Shown: positions 32,458 to 43,868 of the stretch, piece after piece
Layout of the letters: every line of letters starts with the position of its first letter
Position numbering within the stretch: position 1 is the first letter of the stretch
Assembly (NCBI GenBank): GCA_002049455.2
Contig: KV918961.1
Location: 79,575 to 143,574, forward strand
Direction of reading: 5' to 3'
Source: Porphyra umbilicalis
Taxonomy: Eukaryota; Rhodophyta; Bangiophyceae; Bangiales; Bangiaceae
Length of the DNA stretch: 64,000 nucleotides
Notes under the pieces: model-generated
The model's input: only the letters and a program-made list of their open reading frames with translations
Database searches by the model: none
Told to the model about the DNA's origin: nothing
Made by a program: the position numbers and the translations under genes

Positions 32458-35400
32458 CGTTGCACGTATCTCCATGACCACCCGAGAGCGGCAGGAGGGG
32501 ACGGGAACCGAGGACGGCCGCCACGAGCGTTCGTGGCGTGAACAGCCCGCTTGCACCAACCAGTTCCCGCGGCAACACCCCCCCTGTGCACATGTGGGAG
32601 CTGCGACCTGCCACCTGGTCGGCGCGAGCGCACGGGAGGGGCACTGCGCGCGGCCAATGGCAGTGAAAGTCCCTGTGAGGTGCGCGCCGAGGCTCGGGTC
32701 GCGGTGGGGTTGGGGCAACACAATGCACCAGCGGATGGAATGCAGCAGCCGTCTCCGTGTGGCTTGCGCCGCGTCGTACCGCGACAGCGAGCCACGAAGC
32801 CGTTCAACAGTGGGGCGAGCGGCGACCCCCCACGGGATGAGCCCGGGAGGACGCGCCCGCCGCTCGCCACAACGCGGGGAGGCCGACGCACGACAAGCGA
32901 GGTGCTGTTGGCAGGGTGAAAGTGGTCGCGGCGCTCTTGGTGGTGTAGTGGCGGTTGCTGTCATGCCATCTTCACCGGGCGCGCCACCCGTCAAACGACC
33001 ATTTGTGCCCGACTGTCGGGCCCGAGCTGGCCAGATCAGGACGGGGGGCCCGGGGGAACTCCAGCGTTTGGACGACGGACGACGGACGAGGTCGCACTGG
33101 CAGGCATCTGCAGTGCGCACACTCATCATTGAGAGGGCCCAACAGACGCCTCATCAGCAATTCTCCCATGGCCAATCGAGCCGTCGACCAATCGTAGTCG
33201 ACCTGTGATGGGGCTCCCACCCTCGCTCACTCCAGTTACGGACCGGAGTTGCCGACTGCCCAAATCACGGCCCGAAAGATCTGGGCCTCAACTTTCCCGC
33301 TGGCGTGTGGCCTGTGGCGCGAGCGAGGAGGCGCTCCACCGTGTCCCGCCACAAGCGTCCTGGCGCCACATAGCTTTGGGCCAAGCCATGGGGCGCCACA
33401 AACTCGGCGCCACAAACTCAGATTGTGTCCCGGACCGGGGGTCAGCCAAGGCAGGAGGGACCGCGATCGGAATAATCGTCACACTTTGAGGCCTCTGAGG
33501 CGACTCGCCATCTACAGGAATACTCCGCTTGACAGCACTTTATTGAGGTATTTGAACATTTCAATCAAAGTGGTGCCTTTTCGTACCTAGAGGTGTATTG
33601 TACACGAAGTTGGATGCGGCACTGAGCTCTCCTTAGTTTCTGCTGGAAAAAGCTCTCTTTTCTGCATCGTACGAACTCATGCTTTAGTTTGCGTTACTCA
33701 TTGTGGGACCTCATCACCTTGGTGAAGTCGTAAGTAGCCACATCGCAGAGCTTCTCTGCACTGGACCCCGCCTATGCGAGGTGTTCGACTCTGCACTCAG
33801 CCTAGCGATACTCATAGTGTTCAGCTGCAGGCTGCGCAAGCCTGCAGAACTCACGTACTTCAGCACCAAGTGGTTCGCTACCTCCTGATTCTCCGATAGC
33901 AGGAACCACCTGTCTCAAAGTCGCTTTGGACGTGTCCCTTCGATTGGACAGTCTAATGGAAATCGCCCTATGCATGTTCGTCACGGAGCACGCGTCCTTT
34001 GCTCAGTCAACCGTGCGATGTGCCCAGGCAGCCCACATCACATAAACAATTGCTCAAGACATCTGACCCTTCGTAAACCTGCTCTTCTCCTCTGTTGGCG
34101 ACTACGAAGATGTCGTCGGTTGTGTTGATCACGCCATGCTTTTGTACTGATCGCAAGCCATGGTGCACATGTTTGATTCAGAGATATATCCAGGCCTGAA
34201 TAATAATATAGATATGTAACATGTGTGCACTGAAATAGAATGTCAAGCTGTTGCTCAACAGTTGTCGAATGTGCAACCTAATTGCGACGATCGAGAATGG
34301 CGACTATGCTTGTTCTCTAAAACGTGTGGTTGGGAAAGCGAGACTGATGGCTCGGGCCCCCGGCCCCCACACTGTCCGCGACGGCTTTCAATCGAGCTTC
34401 CGAGGCAGCTGCGCAGGCGCGTTGCTGTACGCCGTGGCGGCCCGGCCATTTGCCGGGGAGGCGGCTGCTCCCAACAGTGGTCAGCGTGGCGGCGGCCGGA
34501 GTCGCCCCGCCGCACCTCAGCGGCCGCCAAACCAGTCGAGTGGGCCCCTCCGAGTCGGCCATCGCCACGACCCGGGTTTCTGCAAAGCTTGTGGTCCGTC
34601 TCGGTCCCAGCCACGGCGTCAAAAGCCGCCGAAACCCCCGCCGTTGCGGCCAGCAGGCTCACCCGGCCTGCAGAGGGCACTCGGCGACCCCGGGGGACGC
34701 GGGAGCCGCCCCTCGACCCAGCCAGCCAGCCTCCCCCCGCCTCACCGGCTGTCAGGTTGGAGGGTGAGGGCACAAGCCGACGGCGACGACGGCGGCGGCG
34801 GCGGCACACCGAGGGCCTCGTTTGACCCCCCCCAGGGAGGCCGCGACCACGGCACACGCGCTCAAAAAACCCAAATTGCTGAGGATGGCGTGTCCGTCCA
34901 GGGGGGCGCCAGTAGGGCGTCCGGCGGCCAGCCGCAGGCCCCCCCTCTGCATGCCCATTTCGCTGGCTGCGAGGGTTGAGGCCCCTGCGCCGACCCCGGG
35001 TCGCTGGGGCGGGGCACGTCCAGCAGCGGCGCCGCCGCCGGTTTGGCGCGACCGGCGCGGCGGGGCTGGAGGGCCTGGCGGGGCGTTGCGGGTGCCGCCA
35101 GGTGCCCGTGGCTCATCCCCCCCCCCCCCGCCCCCCCCCCCCGTCGTCACTTCGGTGACGCCGCCGCGCCGACGCGGCGTGCCGCCATCGCGGCGTGCCG
35201 CCGCCGACGCGGGCCTGCCCCGCGCCCCGAGTTGTGGGCGTTGACGCCCGCGCCGGGCGCGTGGGGTAGTGGTGGTGAACACGCCCGCCGTGTTCCGCCG
35301 ATTGCCCTTCTTTTCCAAACCCGCTTGGTTCCCGTTGGGAGTGCCGGCCTCTGTGCTCCCCTTCCCTGTCTTGCGTCGTTCGTCCTGCTCCCTTTCCTTT

Positions 35401-35781
35401 TGGGGTGGTCGCTGATTCCGTCCCCGATCACTGTTCCTGCGCGGTCACTTTGTTTAAGGGAGCGTGACGCCAGGCGCGGCTGCGCGGCGTCGGCGAGTCC
35501 TGGCGCGTCGCGGCGCTGGCACGCGTCGAAGGCACTGCATGCCTCCACGCGTGTGAGATCGTGCGCAGCGGCGGCGGGTCTCCGTCGCCGGCGGCTGGTA
35601 GGTACGCTTGGCCGGTCCGACCGCGAGCACCATCGCCATCGCCTTCACCGGCGTCGCCGCTTGCGCGAAGCTGTGACCGTCGCATAGGTCGTCACCGGTC
35701 TTGACCCCGCGCACGTACGTGCGTTTTGGCGCACGTGCGTGCGCCGATCGGGCGGTGGCGGTTTTGTTCGTGCCGGCACCC
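32458..35781. other. Long intergenic region upstream of SDR and cyclin genes
   Basis: Includes both divergent promoters. From 33,480 to 34,350 it is markedly AT-richer. Contains a 14-bp tandem duplication GGCGCCACAAACTC at 33392-33419 and a hairpin at 33824-33846. The 34.4-35.7 kb portion is GC-rich with overlapping open frames on both strands but no recognisable domain. No gene called. Confidence 0.5.
33824..33846. repeat. 9-bp stem hairpin
   Basis: CTGCAGGCT and AGCCTGCAG flank a five-base loop GCGCA in the AT-richer intergenic patch. No adjacent gene end, so a terminator-like role is not supported. Confidence 0.5.
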
Positions 35782-37185
35782 ATGGGGGCCCCCACCTTCT
35801 ACCTCGACTTCGACGGGGACGGTGGGCACCGGGGGTACGCCCCCCCCCCTACAATGACGCGCGGTGAGGGGCGCCGCCAGCGCCTGGGATCCCGTCGCTG
35901 GCCAGCGCCGCTCGCCGCCAGCGGTGCTGCGACCGCCGCGGCTGTGCACACTGCGTTTGCCGCGCGCGCAGCGGCGGGGGACCAGGCGGCCGCCGGATTT
36001 CCTCCGCCAGACCCTAGTTCTCTCGCGTCTATGTTCCACTCGTCGCGTTCGTCGTCGGCGGGCCTGTCGGATTACTTGGCCCAGGTGCTATCGGGCGTCG
36101 GCTGCTCGCCCGCCTCGCTCGTGCTGTCAGTCTTGCTGCTCGATCGGGCGGCGGATGCACTGCCGCCTTTAGCGTTGCGGATGGAGTCGTCATCTGCTTG
36201 TCTGCTCGCTCTCACCGCCGTCGTCTTGGCCTCCAAGGTGCACGATGATGTCTACTACTCCAATTCGTTCTACGCGTCGGTGGGGGGTGTGTCGACGGCG
36301 GAGTTGAAGCAGCTCGAGTTGGCGTTCCTCGCGTCGGTCCGCTTCTGTCTGCACGTGACGCCCGAGCAATACATGAAGATGGAGACGGATCTGCTGGTGG
36401 CGGCCGCTGCCAATCCAGTGGTTGCCGCCCTAGCGGCCGCCCACGGGTACGCGACGGGGCTTCGTGCGCAGCTGGAGCCCCCGCCGCTGGCGTTGCTGGA
36501 GGAAGCCGAGGCCGGCGGCGGTGCTCTTGGCGAGTACGTGTGCCAGGGCAGCTGCGGCGGGTGTGTCGACTGCAGTGACCTGAAGTTCTCCACTGTGCCG
36601 CCCGTGCAGCTGCTGCAGTCGTACCTGCTCGGTGATCTCGTCCCGCCGCCGCCACCCTTCGTCGAACGCCCGCCGTCGTACGAGCGGCATCCAGTAGGCG
36701 TCGGCATGCGCCCACCTCTGTCTGCCCCGACGCCTCCGCCCGCTGCCCCGTCTGTTGCTGTCGATCTTTGGTCCAGCGGTGGTAGTGTTGGCAAGTCAAT
36801 GGTCGATGGATCGGACGGCAGCTATGGCGCGCCCTACACGTCCTACTCGTCGTTTTCGTCGTCGGCGTTTGGGCCGCCCAGCTTAGTTGCTACGAGCGGC
36901 GGGGTCACCTCCGCGCCCTGCTGGGGACGTGCCCCGTACAGCCTTCCGGTGGGCTCTTATGCCGAGGTGGATGGCAGCCGTGGTCCGCCACCTGCCACCG
37001 TATACGGTCCCAGTTTTGGCCGGGACCTGGGTGGTGGGATGGAGGACAGCGGCGGCGCGCAGCGGGGTGCGATGGACGCGACGGATGCTGGCAGATCGAA
37101 CGGATCGCGCTTCACTTATGACGGTGTCCACATGATGCTGTCGGGCAACGAGTACGAGCAGCGGCTGCGCCGTGAGCAGGAGCAG

Positions 37186-37224
<39 letters not shown>

Positions 37225-37968
37225 GAGCAGCAGCATCAGCAGCTGCAACAGCAACATCAACAGCAGCAGCACCTGGATCACGCCCGTCACGTGCAGCAGG
37301 TGCAAGAGACGCAGCAGTATGAACAGCAGTTCCACCTGCAGCAGCAGCGGCAGCGGGAGCAAGAGAAGGAGGAGGAGATTTGCCGACTATCGCGCGATGT
37401 ACACCCTGCCGCGTTGCAGTACCCCGGCGGCGTTGGGTCACAGCGGCGTTTGTCGGGAGCCGATTCGAACCAGCGCTTCCATGCAGCGACGCAGGCGCGG
37501 CTGCTGGCCGACCAGCACCTGCTGTTTTGCGGACGCGATGGGGTGGTAGCCGATGCTGCACAGGCCCCGCACGCGCCTCGCGCGGGTGCGAAGGGTGGCG
37601 ATGCCGCTTGGTTCAGCCGGTACGGCGCGGAGGAGCCGCTTTTTTCGGGTGGCGTCGGCGCTCCGCATGGCGTCGCGGCCGCTCCCGGCTATGGTCGTGG
37701 GGGTGGTGACGCCGTCGGCACTTGGGGTGCGACGGACCGCCAATGTGCCCGATCCGTGGTGGGGGGTGCGCCGCCCGGAGGCGTTGAGCTGGGCGCCTCG
37801 ACCGCTCCTCTGCAGGAGCGGTCTTTTGACCTGTGGTCATACGGGGCGGACCGGGTCGGTGACGGATATGGGTACTCGGCCGGGCCCGCGACGGCGCCGC
37901 CGATGCGGTCGGGGGCGACGTTTTGGCCGAATGAGGCTATCAACTGTGGCCATGTGCTGTGCGGCTGA
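35782..37968 (+). CDS. PHO80/P-U-type cyclin with polyglutamine tract
   Basis: A 728-residue intronless protein. Residues about 84-205 form a PHO80-like cyclin box: MFHSSRSSSAGLSDYLAQVL, LVLSVLLLDRAADALPP, LLALTAVVLASKVHDDVYYS (the conserved xxASKxxDD turn), NSFYASVGGVSTAELKQLEL, FLASVRFCLHVTPEQY. These cyclins partner PHO85- or CDKA-type kinases in nutrient and cell-cycle signalling. After the box comes a long Ser/Gly/Pro-rich region, then at about 465-535 a Gln tract interrupted by His, Leu and Arg, ending in a Glu/Lys-rich segment. The C-terminal third is Gly/Ala-rich. The ATG at 35782 (CACCCATGGG) is the first in frame after the upstream TTG-initiated stretch; an ATG at 35854 or 36031 cannot be excluded. 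Partner kinase unknown. Confidence 0.85.
37192..37290 (+). repeat. Interrupted CAG array coding polyGln
   Basis: CAG codons with occasional CAA, CAT, GAG and CTG, in the cyclin gene. Mixed codons suggest an old, fairly stable tract rather than a recent expansion. Confidence 0.85.
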
Positions 37969-38875
37969 AGGTTCGAGGGCCCTGGTGGCAGTGCGAGACG
38001 CTGACGAGGACGGCTCTCGTCGGTCGTGCCGCACTGATGCTGCCGTTAGATGCTTGGGTGAGAGTTTTGGTTGTCGCCGGTTTGAGTTGTCCGGACCCTG
38101 ATCGTCCGTCCCGCATGCGGCCGTGTGCTGGTGGCGCTCGACCCTAGATATCCCGTCCTGTTCCGTGCTGTCCATGCCTGTGACCCATGTTTTTTTTTTT
38201 TTCACCTGCCCCCTCACGTTGGGGTCAGGGTTTCTTCCCCCCCCCTTTCCCCCCATCACGGGTTGTTCTGCGTTGTGGTCTATCCTTTGGGGGGCCTCCT
38301 GTGATAGCGCTCACTTTTCTCCGAGTCACTGGCGGCGGCGTCTGGAGGTGCGCGTGCACCGCTGCAGCGACTGCCCGCCGGCCCGCAGCGGCCTGACTCT
38401 GCCTGCAACGCTTGTTCTTTTTTTTTGATGGTCAGGAGCCAACGCCGCGCTGCGGCGCTGCGCCTCCTGCTAGTGTAAAAGTGTGTACTGAGGCCCGCTC
38501 TATTCAAGTCTGAGTCATGCTGGCATGTTTGAGCGATACGCTGTGAGACCGTTTGGGTGGTTCGGGTTTGGCGCCCACATTCCAGTCCTCAGATGGCCTC
38601 TATCCCCAGCAGGATGTGCACAGTTTGCCATGGTCGAGAAGATGCGGCCATCGATTGTCGTCGAGGCATGTGTACGCAATGACGTTGTGCTTTACTCTCC
38701 GTCGTGACACCAGCGCTCAATCAACAGCTTTTGCGTCGGATGGACGCGGCCATTGCCATCAGTGCGTAACGCCACAACATTCTGTGGTAACGGCCCTTAG
38801 TAGGAGGAGTCAGCACATAGTGTCTCCTTTTGCTCGTACGGTTTAAAAGATGGCGTCCGTCCTAAAGCAGCCTGT
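37969..38875. other. Convergent 3' intergenic region
   Basis: Between the cyclin (+) and HYOU1 (-) genes; near-balanced composition with T-runs at 38190-38201 and 38417-38426. No gene seen. Confidence 0.5.
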
Positions 38876-41772
38876 TCAAAGCTCGGTCTTCCCTTCCTCA
38901 GCCGCGTCAGCCGACGGAACCGTGTCTGCAGCCGGCTCGCCAGACGCAGACGAGTCACCGGCCACCGGCGCCTCTGTCATCGTCCGCACGGGCAGCGGCG
39001 GCGGCAACCTGCGCACCACCAATGCCAACCGCCGGACGGCGTCTGACCTCTCTTCGACCTGCTTGGCGGTGTAGCCCGGGTCGCCCGTCGCCGGCCGGTC
39101 CGCCGCGGCGGCCTCTACTTCCTCGAGCCATTTGGTCGCCTCTGCGGCGGCGGCCTCAGCATCCGCCATGGCCTTCTCAGCGGCGGCCTTGGCCTCGTTC
39201 GAGTCCCCACTGGGGCCGACCCGCGCCGTGCGGGCGACACCAACGATCGTGGCGGACTGAACCAGCGTCTCGCGGAGGCCGGCCACTGCCTTTGGCCGAA
39301 TCGAGTACTCGCGGGCGCGGTCAAAGATTGGCGCCACGGCTGCCTTGACCTCCTTCCTTTTGGCGGCGAGCGCGGCCGTGCTGCCCGCCGCGTCTGTGTA
39401 CATCCAATCCTCCGCCGCGTCCAACTGCTCAATGAGCGCATCCCGCTCGGCGTCCGTGGAGACGACTTCGAGGGCGTCCGAGTCGTCGCCGCCGAGGCGC
39501 AAGGACGACCGGGAGTGAAGGACCAGGCCCTCCAGGGCGTTGAGGGCGTCGGCGCGGGCAGTGCGGTCGCTGGCCGCCGCGTCCAAGTCAGCAAGCGTCT
39601 TGCGGGAGGCGGCCAGGGCCGGTGCGCTCAAACGCCACCCGCCAACATTGCCATCCGAGTCGCCCGCGATGGCGGCTACTTCCGTCACGTCCAGAGCCTG
39701 GCGGTGGATGAGCGTTTTGGCTACGGGCTTAGGAGGGCCGTCAGGGGCAGCCGACTCCTTGGCATCCTTCGTCTTGGATTTGGGGTCAGCCGACGGTGTC
39801 GGCGTCGGGGTTGGCGTCGACCAGATGGTTTCCTCCAGAGTAGCCTCGGCGGCCTCCACCCGCACGAGGCCCGAGTGGTCGAGCGAAAAAGAGAGGGCGA
39901 TCTTGGGCGACGCCTCGGTCTCCGAATCGGTCGACCGACGCTTAGCAAACACCTTGCTGACACCCGCCACGGTGTAGCGGCCGTACAGGGTGCGCTCAAA
40001 GTCGGCCGCGTCTGTGACGGCGCCAGCGCCCGCGCCCGCATCGACGGCCGCGTCCTCAGGCGTGCCCGGCAAGGGCTCTAAGAATAGGGAGAGCGTAAAG
40101 TCCTCCTTGCGACGAACGGTCAGCTTCTTAGTGGCCGGCCGCTTGGAGCCCGCCGCAAAGAGCGTCGCGTTTTGGTAATCGCCGGCGCCCGTCGAGAGGG
40201 CACCTGCCTCCCGACGCACGGCCACGGACACGGCGCGTGGGGAGACATCGGCCAGGTCCAGCGCCCGCACGCGAAAGGTCGGCGACAGGGAGGCGGCGAG
40301 AAAGGCGGCGCCCATCACCGCCGCCTCGTCTGCGTTGACGCTCTTGTTGAGGGACGGCCGGCCGAGCGCCTCGCACAGCAGCTGCTGGAGCTTAGGCGTG
40401 CGGGACGCGCCGCCGAGTGGCACGACGGCGTCCAGCTGGTCCGCGGTGATTCCCGCCGACGCGAGCGCGCGGGCCACGGGAGCAGTAACGCGGGCGAGCG
40501 TCGACGCCGCGTCCGACTCGAAGTCCGCCCGAGATACGACCGTGCTCGTCAAGTCGACGTCGCCAAAGAGCGACGGGACGGCCACGTGGGCCTCCACATT
40601 GGCACTGAGCATCTCCCGAACCTTTTGAGCTTCCTTGCGGAGGCGGGTGACGACCCGCGGGTTGCCCGCCGCCGACTCGTCCGAGCCGGGTGCCAGCCCG
40701 CGCTGCTTGTCAAACGCCGCGACCAGCCGCGCGACGATCACATTGTCGAGCGCGCGCCCGCCAAGCGTACGGTCCCACGCGTGCGACAATACAGTTACGG
40801 AGCTCGGCACCTTGGTCGCGAAGCGCCCAGACTTCTTGTTGTCAATCTGTACGACCGTCGCGACGGTGCTACCGGCGCCAACGTCGACAAAGAGCGCAAA
40901 GTGGGCGTCCTTGACCGCTCCGTCCTTGGCCGCCCCCGTCGACGGGGACGGTGACGCGTCGGCCGACGGCAACGCCGTCGGCGACACCGTCGCCTTATTG
41001 TCCAGCGCGTACTTGAGCGCGGCCGCCGCGTTGGAGTTGACCAGCGCGAGGACGTTGAGGCCCGCCACGGACGCCGCGTCGGCGAGCGCCGCCCGGTGCG
41101 GCGCAGAGTACCACGCGGGTACGGTCACGACCGTGTCGCGCACGGTCGATTCCGGGGCGCCCAGCGCTGCAGCTGCGTGCTGCCGCGCCAAGGAGAGGAT
41201 CATGGCGACGAGGTCGACGCCGGTGAGGCTCAGTGCCGGCGCCGACGGCGTCGTGCCGGCTGGGAGCTCCGCCTTGGCAGACGCGTTACCCAGGTAGCCC
41301 AGGGGGGCCAACACTGCGCGTGTAGGCGCTTTGGGCGCATATGCCAGGGCGGGGTCTCCGAACAGCCGCTCCCCATCGAGGGTGAAAGCGACGACCGTGG
41401 GGGTCTTGCGCTTGGACGCCTCATTGGTGACGAGCTCCAGGCCCTTGCCGGGACGTGCAACCGCAACCTTCAAAGCAAGAAATGAGCAGAATGGGGTGAG
41501 AGGTCAGGAGCAAGAAGCAAACGCAAAAGCCGTCGGTTAGTCAGCATCACTGCCGGGTTGCCCCCACTGACACCCTGTAACAGGTTCCAGGCGATGCGGA
41601 ACAAGTGACCAGAAGAAAAGTAGGCAGTAGAAAAACGCACCTTGAGGAACCCTGATCCCAAGTCCACCGCCAGAAGGTTGCCTGCCACCGAGGCCGCCGA
41701 CAGGGCGATCAGCGCCAGGCCGCACACTGCCGACGCCCACCGTCCGAGCCGCATCATGTCGCTTCTTGTCAT
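38876..41772 (-). CDS. ER-lumenal Hsp170 chaperone (HYOU1/GRP170/Lhs1)
   Basis: A 907-residue large Hsp70 family chaperone and nucleotide-exchange factor for BiP in the ER lumen. Exon 1 (41641-41772) encodes a signal peptide (MTRSDMMRLGRWASAVCGLA... to about residue 31) and the first ATPase strand AVDLGSGFLK. Intron 41468-41640 (donor GTGCGT, acceptor TTTGAAG). Exon 2 resumes VAVARPGKGLELVTNEASKR, with VTVPAWYS (VTVPA motif), FVDVGAGSTVATVVQ (phosphate 2 loop), AVVPLGGASRTPKLQQLL (adenosine site) and ADEAAVMGAAFLAA. A Pro/Lys/Ser-rich linker precedes the C-terminal helical part (DAAEDWMYTDAAG, EYSIRPKAVAGLRE). The protein ends KTEL, a KDEL-type retention signal. The start at 41772 is chosen; an internal Met at 41757 would also give a signal peptide. 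Divergent from GAR1 with a 488-bp shared upstream region. Confidence 0.93.
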
Positions 41773-42260
41773 CGTGACCAGCGTCGCAAGGAAGAGTGCT
41801 GGAGCAGACCAAGTGTGGGGCGATAGTAGAAGGGTGGACCCGATAGGCCGTAGGATGAAGACGTTGACCTTAGCCGTGGCACGACGATGGGGTCGTCCTG
41901 AAACGCCCGCCACCATTGTGTGTCATGAGCCACGAGCACCAATCAGCGGTGGTGTCAGCAGAAGGATCAGAGACAATCAATCAACAAGTTTATTAACCAA
42001 TCATAAAAGGCGAGATTCAAAGTCTTCTGCTCAGACCGACTGACGTCAAGAAAATATAGTAAATCGTGGGTATTTAACTTAGTAAATACCCATCACGCTG
42101 TATATTTGGCGACTGCCCTAAGTCTTCTGATCCGGTGTTCGGATCGCCGTCGTCGGTTCCCTCTGCGGCAGAATCGCCCCCTTCCCCGGTACGTCCGCCT
42201 TGCGGTCGCTTGACCCGCCGCCCCTCTCTGTTGTGCCGACCCTCTCCGCTTGCGCCCGCG
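41773..42260. promoter_or_regulatory. Shared divergent promoter region of HYOU1 and GAR1
   Basis: Visible elements are CCAATCA at 41938-41944 and again at 41997-42003 (followed by ATAAAAG), a palindromic TGACGTCA at 42041-42048 (CRE/bZIP core; contains TGACGT of unfolded-protein response elements), and a hairpin at 42067-42092. Assignment as a promoter rests on position; binding of any factor is inference. Confidence 0.45.
42067..42092. repeat. 10-bp perfect stem hairpin upstream of GAR1
   Basis: TGGGTATTTA, six-base loop ACTTAG, TAAATACCCA. It is AT-rich in a GC-rich setting, about 170 bases before the GAR1 ATG, so it may lie in the leader or promoter. Confidence 0.6.
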
Positions 42261-43462
42261 ATGAGTTTTCGTGGTGGAGGCTTCCGTGGCGGTGGCCGCG
42301 GCGGCGGCGGCAGCTTCCGTGGTGGCGGCCGCGGCGGCGGCGGCTTTGGCGGCGGCGGCTTTGGCGGCGGCGGCCGAGGCGGCTTTCGCGGCGGCGGCCG
42401 CGGCGGCGGCCGCGGCGGCTTTGGTGGCGGCGGCGGCGGGCGGTGGGACGACGGTTCCCCTCCCGCGTCGGTCACCGCCCTCGGCACCTTTTTACACCCG
42501 TGCGAGGGGGAGATGGTCTACCAATCTACCCAGACGATGGTGCCCTACTTCAACGCGCCCGTCTTTCTCGAATCCAAGGCGCTCGTCGGCAAGGTGGAGG
42601 AGATCCTCGGGCCCATCTCGTCATTGATGTTTACGGTCAAGCCCGTCGACGGCGTCGTGCCGTCCTCCTTTGTGTCGGGCGATAAGGTGTTTATCGCGCC
42701 GGAGAAGCTGCTCCCGCTGAGCCGCTTCCTCCCAAAACCGGCGGCGCCCAAAGCGCCCAAGAAGCGGGGGGCGGGCGGCGGGCGGGGGGGGGTGTCCAAG
42801 CCAGGCGGGTACGTTTTTTTGTCGTGCTGTTCGTCGTTGGGGGGGGGGGTGGGGGGGTTCTCGATGGCATGCAGATTCCTTGTGTGCATACTTGCCACTC
42901 CCGTCGGCCGGTCAATGTTGGTGGTCTACACCATGTTATCTGGGCTGCTGGTCTATGGAGAAGCGCCCGTGCGCAGGTGCGCCTGTGGATTCCGCGGCTT
43001 GACGTACGACCTGCGGCGCGCAGGTGGCGCTCCGCGCGACTGGCATTGTACTTGTGGTGCGCGACGGGGTGTGGAGAGCCGGGCATCGTCCGCCTCCCTG
43101 GACGGCCGGCCAGCGTGGCCCACTGACCAATGCGCCACCCCGCTCTGCTCTGACCTTACTCTGTATCTTATTGCTGGCCGCTTGCCTCTGCGTCGAACGG
43201 CTGTTGGTGCCGACGACGCGCCCGCCACAGCCGGGGAGGCCGCGGCGGTTTTGGTGGCGGCCGCGGCGGCTTTCGCGGCGGCGGGGGTGGGGGCTTTCGG
43301 GGCGGCGGTCGCGGCGGCTTTCGTGGCGGCGGGGGTGGCGGCTTTCGGGGCGGCAGTCGCGGCGGCTTCCGCGGCGGCGGCGGCGGCGGTGGCGGCTTTC
43401 GGGGCGGCGGCGGCGGCGGCGGCAGTGGCGGCTTCCGCGGGGGAGGGGGGTATGGCCGATAA
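42261..43462 (+). CDS. GAR1: GAR1, H/ACA snoRNP subunit
   Basis: A 259-residue core protein of H/ACA snoRNPs, which guide pseudouridylation of rRNA in the nucleolus. Exon 1 (42261-42808) begins MSFRGGGFRGGGRGGGG, an RGG domain, then the conserved core: ALGTFLHPCEGEMVYQS, VPYFNAPVFLESKALVGKVE, ILGPISSLMFTVKPVDGV, SGDKVFIAPEKLLPLSRFLP, then KPAAPKAPKKRG. Intron 42809-43230 (donor GTACGT, acceptor CCACAG, phase 2). Exon 2 is entirely RGGF-type repeats ending GGYGR and a TAA at 43460. The two RGG domains flanking the core are the normal GAR1 layout; the frame is intact throughout. Confidence 0.96.
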
Positions 43463-43868
43463 AAGAGGCGTACGGTCGCTTGCATTGTTTTTTCGTCTGT
43501 CTCTCTTTACTTGAAGCTGCTCCTGCTTGTCTTATTTGTCGGCTGCCGGGAGGCGCCGCCTCGTGCGGCGCAACGCGTTGCGGCAGCCCCTTGCCACAGA
43601 CGCGCCGCGACGGGAGCGGCGCCACCCAGACCCAGCGCACCCAGAATGACGAGATGAAAGTTATCAACGGGCGGCCCGCCGCCCGCTCGTCCGCACGCCC
43701 CCCCTGCTCCCACAGAGGCGGCCGGCGGGGGCACGCACGCCACCGGCGCGCGCACACCCCCCGCCCGTCGCACTCGACAGCGCTACATCACGCCCCCCCC
43801 CACCTTCCCCCCCCCCCCCCCCCTACGCTAAAACCCGTCCTCCGCCGCCGGCCGCGTCGACCGCCGCG
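43463..43868. other. Convergent 3' intergenic region
   Basis: Between GAR1 (+) and the PH-kinase (-). Starts with a T-rich stretch (TTGTTTTTTCGTCTGTCTCT) just after the GAR1 stop; ends in C-rich DNA. No gene seen. Confidence 0.5.

Noticed and set aside
34251-35318. Possible gene between SDR and cyclin
   Set aside because: Competing frames on both strands, low-complexity Arg/Pro/Gly, no domain.
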